Under the pieces are notes generated by a model that saw only the letters and a program-made list of their open reading frames with translations, did not search any database and was not told the origin of the DNA. Shown here piece by piece: positions 1 through 4,958 of a stretch of 6,624 nucleotides of DNA. Positions within the stretch are counted from its first letter, which is position 1. Each line of letters starts with the position of its first letter. The stretch is from Chloroflexota bacterium (GTDB lineage Bacteria > Chloroflexota > Limnocylindria > Limnocylindrales > CSP1-4), in NCBI GenBank assembly GCA_021801545.1, contig JAJYXX010000028.1:1-6624 (forward strand), read 5' to 3'. A program made the translations under genes and the position numbers.

Positions 1-46
1 AGTGACGATCCGGACGGATCCGGCGCGCGATCGGCCAGACGGATGA
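1..46 (+). CDS. 3' end of upstream gene, probably the antitoxin of the PIN toxin
   Basis: Reading from base 2, the frame gives 14 residues, VTIRTDPARDRPDG, and then TGA at 44-46. That stop shares the ATGA at 43-46 with the start of the PIN-domain gene. A 4-base overlap directly upstream of a VapC-type toxin is the usual arrangement for its VapB-type antitoxin, so I infer this is the antitoxin C-terminus. Too little is visible to recognise an antitoxin family, and the DNA-binding N-terminus would lie outside the window. The open frame alone is weak evidence because it is so short; the overlap carries the call. Confidence 0.45.
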   Translation, partial: VTIRTDPARDRPDG

Positions 47-474
47 TGATCGTCGACGCGAACGTCCTCATCTACGCGGTCAACGAGGACGCGCCTCATC
101 ACCGGGTCGCCCGGAAGTGGCTCGACGATGCGCTCGCGGGCACCGAACCGGTCGGCTTGTCGTGGACCGTGTTGCTGGCCTTCCTCCGGCTCACGACACG
201 GCCGGGCCTCTTCCCGCGCCCGCTCACCGTGGAGGAGGCGGCCGGCGTCGTCGAATCCTGGCTCGAACGGTCGGCCGCGGTGACCGTCGAGCCGACCACC
301 CGACATCTGTCGATCCTGCGCGGGCTGCTGGGCGGGCTCGGGACAGGGGCGAACCTCGTCGGGGACGCGCACCTGGCCGCGCTCGCGCTCGAGCACGGGG
401 CGGAGATCGTCTCCTATGACGCCGACTTCGGTCGGTTCGAGGGGGTCCGCTCACGCCGGCCGGACGAACCCTGA
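43..474 (+). CDS. vapC: PIN-domain ribonuclease toxin, VapC family
   Basis: The 143-residue length is typical of VapC. These toxins are Mg2+-dependent ribonucleases that cut tRNA, rRNA or mRNA in the cytoplasm and are held inactive by a cognate antitoxin. The N-terminus MMIVDANVLIYAV carries the first catalytic Asp (D5) and the conserved Asn (N7). The C-terminal half has the second acidic cluster, NLVGDAHLAALA (D108, H110) and SYDADF (D126, D128), followed by the usual RF segment. The middle segment WTVLLAFLRLTT resembles the M. tuberculosis-type PIN subfamily, though I see no obvious acidic residue where many PIN proteins have their second carboxylate. The start overlaps the upstream stop (ATGA, 43-46), suggesting translational coupling. 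The gene is intact and ends 50 bp from a convergent gene, with a hairpin between them. Family assignment is firm; RNA target and activity are unknown. Confidence 0.9.
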   Translation: MMIVDANVLIYAVNEDAPHHRVARKWLDDALAGTEPVGLSWTVLLAFLRLTTRPGLFPRPLTVEEAAGVVESWLERSAAVTVEPTTRHLSILRGLLGGLGTGANLVGDAHLAALALEHGAEIVSYDADFGRFEGVRSRRPDEP

Positions 475-493
475 TCGGGAGCGGGTATGCCGG

Positions 494-522
494 GGCTGCC
501 CGCCCGGTGAGGGCGCGCAGCC
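494..522. terminator. Hairpin between convergent genes, candidate bidirectional terminator
   Basis: Bases 494-505 pair with 511-522: six base pairs, one C-C mismatch (500/516), then five more pairs closing a GGTGA loop at 506-510. It fills the 50-bp gap between the stop of the plus-strand PIN gene (474) and the stop of the minus-strand PIN pseudogene (525). No T-run follows on either strand, so it would be a GC-rich, non-canonical terminator or an RNA-stabilising hairpin. Confidence 0.55.
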
Positions 523-554
523 GCTCAGGGCGCCGGCCCGCCCGGTGAGGGCGC
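498..554. repeat. 19-bp direct repeat pair around the end of the PIN pseudogene
   Basis: The same 19 bases occur at 498-516 and 536-554, offset by 38 bp. The first copy forms the inner part of the intergenic hairpin. The second lies inside the last codons of the minus-strand PIN gene and can form the same CGCCC/GGGCG mini-hairpin with a GGTGA loop. It looks like a short local duplication of terminator DNA into, or out of, the 3' coding end. The flanking bases have diverged. Confidence 0.7.
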
Positions 555-978
555 CATCTCGCCGAGGAGCGCCACGGCGGCGCCCGAGCGGAGTGCGACC
601 TCGAACAACCGTCGGCCGGCGGTGATCAGCGTCCCGCCGGTCCGCCGCGCACAGACGATGTAGCCCGCGTCCGGGACGCGCAGCCCCAGCTCGAGCGCGG
701 TCTCGACCGCCGCCGTGGCGAAGTCGTGCGGTTCGATCGTGTCCAGGCCAAACGCCTCGAGCGAGCGCACGAGCGGCCCGATCGTCGATCGCTCGAGGCG
801 ACCGACCTGGGCGGCCACGACGAGCGCCGAGGCGACCTCGATCGGGAAGTGCGGTGGCTGGCGAGGTTCGAGCCGACCGGCCTGGATCCGATCGCGCACG
901 ACCAGGGCCGACTCCCGATCCGGCTCGTCGACGAGCAGCCAGCGGAAGCACGACGCTGGCATCGACGACCACGCTCAT
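525..978 (-). pseudogene. Frameshifted PIN-domain toxin (VapC-like)
   Basis: The frame starting at ATG 978 opens with MSVVVDASVVL, a textbook PIN N-terminus with the first catalytic Asp (D6), then becomes Arg/Gly-rich nonsense. The rest of the PIN protein, from RWLLVDEPDRESALVV to a TGA at 525-527, lies in a neighbouring frame. Removing one of the two G's at 944-945 (plus strand) joins them into a 150-residue protein of normal length. In that reconstruction E47 (HFPIEVASAL) and D103 (VPDAGYIVCA) are kept, but LITAGRRLFE has Gly at 121 where the family usually has Asp (TADRRL). The start overlaps the stop of the helix-turn-helix gene by ATGA (975-978), an antitoxin-toxin operon layout. The ATG at 962 could give 145 residues but lacks D6. 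A single-base sequencing error could explain the frameshift but not the missing Asp. Confidence 0.8.
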
Positions 979-1337
979 CGCGCCCGCAGACGACGGCCCG
1001 GTCTCACGGCGCCCGGCCTCTCGGTGTCCGGCCCTCCCGCTCGCTCGCCGCCCGGCAGGCGCGGCACGCCGCCGGCCCCGAACTCCTCGCGGCCGGCGTC
1101 GAGGATCGCGTCCGCCGTGTCCGACGGGCCGGAGGGCGGCCGGCCCTCGATCCCGGACACCGCGCCCGCCGACGACGGCAGCGGCGCGTCACGATACGCG
1201 TCCACCGGGATGCGAACCGACCGCCCGACACGAGTGGCACGGAGCCGGCCGTCGGCGATCAAGCGCCGTACCGTGCGCAGGCTGACACCGAGCTCCAGGG
1301 CCACCTCCGCCGCAGTTCGGTACGGCCGATCGCTCAT
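975..1337 (-). CDS. Excisionase/MerR-type helix-turn-helix protein, putative antitoxin of the PIN gene
   Basis: Residues 6-50 form a small winged helix-turn-helix of the excisionase class: YRTAAEVALELGVSLRTVRR, then a recognition-helix and wing segment (LIADGRLRATRVGRSVRIP) and VDAYR. Such domains bind DNA, and next to PIN genes they act as antitoxin and autorepressor. The remaining 70 residues are rich in Gly, Pro, Arg and Ala and probably disordered, apart from a possible short helix (SDTADAILDAGREEF) that might bind the toxin. The stop TGA (975-977) overlaps the ATG of the PIN pseudogene, so the two form one operon. The start at 1337 fits the domain, but I see no Shine-Dalgarno sequence upstream; translation may be leaderless. 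The preceding 120 bp contain inverted repeats suited to autoregulation. The DNA-binding call is firm; the antitoxin role is inferred from position. Confidence 0.8.
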   Translation of the reverse strand: MSDRPYRTAAEVALELGVSLRTVRRLIADGRLRATRVGRSVRIPVDAYRDAPLPSSAGAVSGIEGRPPSGPSDTADAILDAGREEFGAGGVPRLPGGERAGGPDTERPGAVRPGRRLRAR

Positions 1338-1457
1338 GGCGCCATGATGTCTCTGATGCCATGCGCGTCAATGACGCGTCACTGGCGGGCCGCACTGGCA
1401 TGTCATGGCATCACCCATCGCCCGTCACCGGGAACTCAGCCAGCCTGTTGATGAGCA
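1338..1457 (-). promoter_or_regulatory. Probable promoter/operator region of the helix-turn-helix-PIN operon
   Basis: This gap lies between the end of the 129-residue gene (1458) and the start of the helix-turn-helix gene (1337), both on the minus strand. It contains a perfect palindrome with one central base, CGCGTCA-A-TGACGCG (1364-1378), and a second pair of inverted 10-mers, TGATGCCATG at 1354-1363 with its complement at 1404-1413. Small DNA-binding antitoxins usually repress their own promoter through such sites. I could not identify convincing -35 and -10 boxes. Confidence 0.5.
1397..1414. repeat. 18-bp direct repeat, left copy
   Basis: GGCATGTCATGGCATCAC occurs here and again, identically and in the same orientation, at 2837-2854. 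The copies are 1440 bp apart and bracket the nucleotidyltransferase gene pair. An exact 18-base match within a 6.6-kb window is very unlikely by chance. Part of this copy (1404-1413) is also the right arm of an inverted repeat with 1354-1363; the right-hand copy has no such partner nearby. Confidence 0.75.
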
Positions 1458-1847
1458 TCACGTCCGCCGCAGGACCCGGTCGCCACTCCAGATGTTGCGG
1501 GAGGAGAAGGCCGGGGGCGTCGTTTCGTGGAGCCAGTCCCGGATCCGCCCCGTACCCTCGTAGAGGTACCACGGCTCATCAAGGCGGAAGACAGGCTCCC
1601 GCGTCCACGCGGGAGCGACGAGCCCGTCGCGGGCCCACAGTGCCTCGACCGATGCGGCCAGCAGAGCAGCCCATCGGCGCTGTTCCTGGTTGGCGAACGG
1701 AGGACGTCGCGCAGCGAGTTCGACCCTTGACTCTGGCAGGTACGTCCAGTCCTCGAGGAAGTCCCGGAAGGCGATCCATGGATCAACGCCGGCTGCGATC
1801 CTGGCCATCGTATCGACCGTTGTCTGGGGAAGGTAGGCGATCGTCAT
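1458..1847 (-). CDS. Protein of unknown function, partner of the nucleotidyltransferase
   Basis: I do not recognise a named domain in this 129-residue protein. It appears soluble, with no signal peptide or membrane segment. Its centre has an acidic/aromatic stretch (AFRDFLEDWTYLPESRVEL, residues 26-44) and a helical EQRRWAALLAASVEALWARD segment. The C-terminus is the most distinctive part: EPWYLYEG, then an IRDWLHETTPPAF segment and a RNIWSGDRVLRRT end. This Trp/Pro-rich ending looks like a conserved motif rather than an overprinted frame. The ATG at 1847 sits in the ATGA shared with the stop of the nucleotidyltransferase gene (1844-1847), and a GGAG lies about 12 bases upstream, so the two are co-transcribed and probably translationally coupled. 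By analogy with nucleotidyltransferase toxin-antitoxin pairs it may be the regulator or antitoxin of its neighbour; that is inference from position only. Confidence 0.75.
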   Translation of the reverse strand: MTIAYLPQTTVDTMARIAAGVDPWIAFRDFLEDWTYLPESRVELAARRPPFANQEQRRWAALLAASVEALWARDGLVAPAWTREPVFRLDEPWYLYEGTGRIRDWLHETTPPAFSSRNIWSGDRVLRRT

Positions 1848-2362
1848 TCGAACAGGCTCTCCAGGAGAATCTGAACGTCGCGTGGCAGCTCCCCGGGCGA
1901 GTAGCGACGAACGATGTCGTACGCCTGATGCTCGTTCCTCAACCCCAACGCTTTCGCGATAGCGCGCAGGTCCCGCTGGTCGATCGGGTCACCCGCCCAC
2001 GCTTTCATGTAGAAGAGATAGTCGAGTCGAACCATACGGACGCGCAATCCCCGCACCTCGAAGAAGTCGACCGTCGGGGCATCTGGTGCGACGAACGCGC
2101 GGACATGGTCATTGAGCCAGATGGCCGGCAGACCATGGGCGTTCGCGACCTCACGCGCCGCCTCTCTGATCGCCTCGGTCTCCTTCGAGAACACCGCGTC
2201 GATGTCGCTGGAGCCTCCGCGGGTATGCAGCGCCATCACCATGACGGCCCCTCCTGCGAGAACGATCTCGCCGGTGAGACCACGCGCCGCGAGACGAGCG
2301 CCAACCTCGGTCAGGTACTGGCGCATCTGTTCGCTGGTCATTTCGGGGCGCGGCTGTCGCAC
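1844..2362 (-). CDS. DUF6036-like nucleotidyltransferase, possible toxin-antitoxin component
   Basis: The protein has a minimal nucleotidyltransferase fold. With the start used here, GEIVLAGGAVMVMALHTRGG carries the GG motif (G37, G38), followed by SDIDAVF with the metal-binding pair D53 and D55. A likely third carboxylate is D89 (TVDFFEV). The later YLFYMKAWAGD...DQRDLRAIA segment (K110, D118, D121) matches the AbiEii/MenT-like group, where Lys and Asp residues help bind nucleotide. The ending RRYSPGELP...LLESLFE also fits DUF6036 proteins. Such enzymes transfer nucleotides to RNA or protein, and some are toxins. I chose GTG at 2362 because GAGAGG lies 8 bases upstream (2371-2376) and family members start shortly before the GG motif. 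ATG 2341 is an alternative, and the frame stays open to a GTG at 2443 without a ribosome site. The stop overlaps the start of the 129-residue partner. Fold is confident; substrate and role are not. Confidence 0.82.
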   Translation of the reverse strand: MRQPRPEMTSEQMRQYLTEVGARLAARGLTGEIVLAGGAVMVMALHTRGGSSDIDAVFSKETEAIREAAREVANAHGLPAIWLNDHVRAFVAPDAPTVDFFEVRGLRVRMVRLDYLFYMKAWAGDPIDQRDLRAIAKALGLRNEHQAYDIVRRYSPGELPRDVQILLESLFE

Positions 2363-2625
2363 CGGTTGAACCTCTCGTTGGCCGGCGAGTTCCTGCTCGG
2401 CCGGAATATCGTCCTGCGATTCGCATATCGCCTCCATCGCCACAGGACGTTACGCCGTGAGACGTTCGGGGTCAAAATCCGTCTTCAATGGCCCCTGAGC
2501 GTCGCGCCATGCACCAAGCGCCCTGACCTGGACGACGAGACGCTCCGGTCAGCGGCTCAGGGCGACCCACGGAGTGCCGCGCTGAGCATGTGACGCGATC
2601 TTCCGACAGCAGGTGATCGGCCTCT

Positions 2626-2647
2626 TTGGTGTCCCGTTGGTGTCCCG
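2626..2647. repeat. 11-bp tandem duplication
   Basis: TTGGTGTCCCG is present twice with no spacer (2626-2636 and 2637-2647). It lies about 265 bp upstream of the nucleotidyltransferase start. Two copies are too few to call an iteron array; it may be a protein-binding site or a slippage duplication. Confidence 0.6.
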
Positions 2648-2728
2648 GCTCTACAAGCCGCCAATCTCCCCGCGTCCGCCGCCGACCTGACCCTCCGCAC
2701 CACAATCGACCGCCACTCGATCGTGGCC

Positions 2729-2754
2729 CGCCTCGCCGTCCTGACGGCGAGGCG
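2729..2754. terminator. Perfect 12-bp-stem hairpin, candidate terminator of the Ig-protein transcript
   Basis: CGCCTCGCCGTC (2729-2740) is followed by CT and then the exact complement GACGGCGAGGCG (2743-2754). In practice the stem would open into a slightly larger loop. It lies 113 bp beyond the minus-strand stop at 2867 and before the nucleotidyltransferase operon, where a terminator is expected. No T-run follows on either strand. Confidence 0.5.
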
Positions 2755-2836
2755 AGGACCGCGCTTCGGTACGCCCTCGCTCGAAGTTCGTGTTGGCGGC
2801 TCCGACGCTCTCCGTAGCTACCTCGACGCCGCTCCC

Positions 2837-2854
2837 GGCATGTCATGGCATCAC
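2837..2854. repeat. 18-bp direct repeat, right copy
   Basis: Identical to 1397-1414. This copy lies 12 bp past the stop codon of the Ig-protein gene (TGA at 2867-2869, minus strand). Like the left copy, it lies shortly downstream of a minus-strand gene end, so besides marking an inserted unit it could be a recurrent 3'-end element. Confidence 0.75.
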
Positions 2855-2866
2855 TCTTCTCGGCGC

Positions 2867-3598
2867 TCAGCGGACGCTGTAGCGCTCGATCGGAGTCAGG
2901 ACGCTGTTCGCGTTGTAGAGCGTCGGGTTCGCCATCGCGCGGACATACCACTCGCCGGCGGCCTGGAACGTCCAGGTCGTGCGGGCGATACCGAACGAGC
3001 CGGCCGTGACGACACGCGTCGCGACCCGGGTCCAGACGCCGCCGATCTGGCGATAGAAGAAGAACGTGACCGTCGGCGTGGGCAGGTCCGCCCGGGCCGG
3101 CCGGACGGTGGTCGCGAAGGTAACCGCCGTGCCGCGCCGGATGACCGTGACCGCACCGGCGCTGGTCGGCCGAAGGAACGCGGTCTGACGGACGACCACA
3201 CGGGCCGTCGTGCTGGTAGCTCCGGCGAGGTCCGCCGATCCGGCGAACAGGGCGCGGTAGTAGAGATTGCTGGCCGGTCGATAGACAAGCGACGCATGGC
3301 CCGCGGAGTCCGTCACGAGGGTCGCGATCGTCGACCAGGTGAGCCCGTCCCGAAGCGCCTGGAGCGAGATCGTCCGGCCGGCTCCCGAGCCGCCCTTCGG
3401 ACGGAAGTCGATCGCGAGTGTGACGCTCTTGCCCCACGTGATGCTGGCCGCCGACGGGATGACGGTGAACACGCCTGGAGCGACCGAGAAGGGCGCCGAG
3501 GTCGCGCCGGCGAGGTGGGCGGACACGGCCGTGAGGACGTAGCCCGAGCCGGGCCGATCGATCGTGCACCCGGTGAAGTCGACGAATCCGTCAATCGC
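2867..3598 (-). pseudogene. 3' portion of the Ig-like surface protein, downstream of an in-frame stop
   Basis: This is the same reading frame as the 3599-4873 gene and directly continues it after the TAG. The first residues, AIDGFVDFTGCTIDRPGSGY, complete the interrupted fourth Ig repeat, including its second Cys (position 436 of the joined protein). A fifth domain follows (about 468-562; SAASITWGKSVTL, TISLQALRDGLTWSTIATL, LYYRALFAG), then a sixth (about 563-668; VTFFFYRQIGGVWTRVAT, AGEWYVRA) ending in RYSVR and TGA. These domains are extracellular beta-sandwich types found at the C-termini of secreted proteins. The only early initiation codon, GTG at 3526, has no ribosome site and lies inside the broken repeat, so separate translation is unlikely. 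The segment reaches the cell surface only if the TAG is read through, or if it is a sequencing error. Confidence 0.8.
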
Positions 3599-3601
3599 CT
3601 A
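3599..3601 (-). other. In-frame TAG interrupting the Ig-like surface protein
   Basis: The stop is codon 425 of an otherwise continuous 668-codon frame from 4873 to 2867. Counting the TAG as one residue, the Cys pair of the fourth repeat is spaced 18 apart (418/436), exactly as in repeats two (204/222) and three (312/330). The stop therefore replaces a sense codon with no insertion or deletion. A one-base change from CAG, TCG, TGG, AAG, GAG or TTG would be enough. Confidence 0.85.
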
Positions 3602-4873
3602 CTGCGTCAGGCCACCGTCGCAGCTGAGGATCGCGCCGGTCGTCCCCGTGCCCGGCTTGATGGAGAGGGTGACGCGGGTGCCCTGGTCGTGGCTCGCCGC
3701 GTAGGTCGCACCGGCCCGGATCAAGATGACCGGTGCGCTGGGGAACGGCTCACCGGCCGTGGCGCTGGTCGGCTGCCGGTTGAAGATCAGACGGTCGGCG
3801 ACGTCGAAGGGGGCGCTGGTCGCGCTGAGGAGCCCCGGTGTGCTCGCGATGACGGCGTACCCGACGCCGACCCTGTCGACGGCGCAACCCGAGAACGTGG
3901 CGACGGCGCTCGCGGTGCTTCGCGACAGACCGCCCGAGCAGGCCAGCGTCCCCACGCCCGAATTCCCGCCGAGGGTGAGCGTGATGAGCCTCGGCGATGC
4001 GTTCGGAATCGTGATGCCGTTGGCATCCTGGATGGCGACAACCGGCTGAACGGCAAGGGCCAACGTGGGCGTGCCGCGCGCCGGCTGGACGACGAACCCA
4101 AGCCTGGCAGGCATCGGGCTGGCCACGCCGAACGTGGCGCTGGTCCCGCTTGCGAGTCCTGCGGACGAGGCGCTGAGGGCGTACCCGACCCCGGCCCGGT
4201 CGATCGCGCAGCCGGCGAACGTCGCCACGCCCGCCACGGCAACAACGGTGTTTCCCCCGGTGCAGGTCACCAACGCCCCACCCGCTCCGGTCCCCGCAGC
4301 GATCGAGAGCGTGACCGGGGCGGAACTCGTCGCCACGCGCTGGCCGGCCGCATCCTGGACCTCGGCGACCGGCTGCGTGATGAAGGCGAGGCCCTCAACC
4401 GCGCCGCCCGGCTGGGTCGTGAAGCCCAGTCTCGCGGGAGGCCCGGTCCGAACGTCAAACGCCGCGCTCAACCCCGTGCCGCCCTGGCTCCAGGTCGCCG
4501 CGAGGCGGTAGCCGCTCCCTGCCTTGTCGATCGCGCAGCCCGTGGCGGTGGCGACCCCGTTGACCAGGCTGAACGTCCGGCCGCCCGGGCCTGTACCCGT
4601 GCAGCTGACAACGGCGCCCGGCGTCCCGGTGCCGGCGGCGATCGACATCGTGACCGTGCCCGTCGCGGAGGTGACCACGCTGCCGCCGTCCTTGATCGCC
4701 ACGACCGCCTCGGGGCCGAACGGCTGGTTGTAGACCGCGCTGCCGGGTTGGGTCGCGAAGGCCGGACCGGCGGCGGCGGCGACCGACGACGGAAGGAGGG
4801 CGCCGATGAGCAGGACGGCCGGCACAACGGATGCGGCCCGCCATCCGGGCCGGCTCCAGGGACGCAGGGTCAT
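3599..4873 (-). CDS. Secreted Ig-like repeat protein, 5' portion, ended by a premature TAG
   Basis: Residues 1 to about 34 are a signal peptide: basic start (MTLRPWSRPGWR), hydrophobic core (VVPAVLLIGALL) and a VAAAA cleavage zone. Four Ig-like repeats of roughly 105 residues follow, at about 37-144, 145-253, 254-360 and 361 onward. Each opens with a hydrophobic-x-x-QP motif (ATQP, TTQP, VVQP, NRQP), has a VTLSI-type strand and carries a Cys pair: 91/113, 204/222, 312/330 and 418 with its partner beyond the stop. ATG 4873 is preceded by GGAGGG at 4882-4887, 8 bases away, a good ribosome site. Such repeats mediate adhesion or wall association. The frame stops after residue 424 in the middle of repeat four, losing that repeat's second half and two C-terminal domains. 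A shortened product with three complete repeats could still be secreted. The ligand is unknown. Confidence 0.85.
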   Translation of the reverse strand: MTLRPWSRPGWRAASVVPAVLLIGALLPSSVAAAAGPAFATQPGSAVYNQPFGPEAVVAIKDGGSVVTSATGTVTMSIAAGTGTPGAVVSCTGTGPGGRTFSLVNGVATATGCAIDKAGSGYRLAATWSQGGTGLSAAFDVRTGPPARLGFTTQPGGAVEGLAFITQPVAEVQDAAGQRVATSSAPVTLSIAAGTGAGGALVTCTGGNTVVAVAGVATFAGCAIDRAGVGYALSASSAGLASGTSATFGVASPMPARLGFVVQPARGTPTLALAVQPVVAIQDANGITIPNASPRLITLTLGGNSGVGTLACSGGLSRSTASAVATFSGCAVDRVGVGYAVIASTPGLLSATSAPFDVADRLIFNRQPTSATAGEPFPSAPVILIRAGATYAASHDQGTRVTLSIKPGTGTTGAILSCDGGLTQ

Positions 4874-4958
4874 CTCTCGGGCCCTCCAGGGCTAGAGGTC
4901 GGGGCGACGCGACGGTCTGGACATGATGCGCCATCCGGGCTCCGACCAGGCCCCCATC

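Larger units (their letters stand above)
2363..2866. other. Long intergenic stretch without a convincing gene
   Basis: About 500 bp separate the nucleotidyltransferase start from the end of the Ig-protein gene; both genes are on the minus strand. I find no tRNA, CRISPR array or complete gene. It contains the ribosome site of the nucleotidyltransferase gene, an 11-bp tandem duplication (2626-2647), a perfect hairpin (2729-2754) and the right copy of the 18-bp repeat (2837-2854). Several frames stay open by virtue of high GC, but none shows a recognisable protein. The promoter of the nucleotidyltransferase pair should lie here; I could not fix its boxes. Confidence 0.6.

Noticed and set aside
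939..950. Programmed frameshifting in the PIN gene
   Set aside because: There is no recognisable slippery site, following stop codon, Shine-Dalgarno-like stimulator or nearby structure, and the loss of a catalytic Asp favours decay.
1334..1345. A three-codon leader frame (ATG GCG CCA TGA) overlapping the helix-turn-helix start
   Set aside because: Too short to distinguish from chance, and no ribosome site precedes it.
1361..2593. A 410-codon open frame on the plus strand
   Set aside because: It is antisense to the nucleotidyltransferase pair, whose motifs and ATGA overlap are clear; no recognisable protein features.
2444..2866. tRNA, integrase remnant or homing endonuclease in the gene-free stretch
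   Set aside because: No cloverleaf or T-loop sequence, and short open frames show no catalytic motif; the protein-like impressions were too short to support.
4841..4940. Repeated CCATCCGGGC at about 4842-4851 and 4931-4940
   Set aside because: Only about 10 bp of GC-rich sequence, one copy inside the signal-peptide coding region; plausible by chance.
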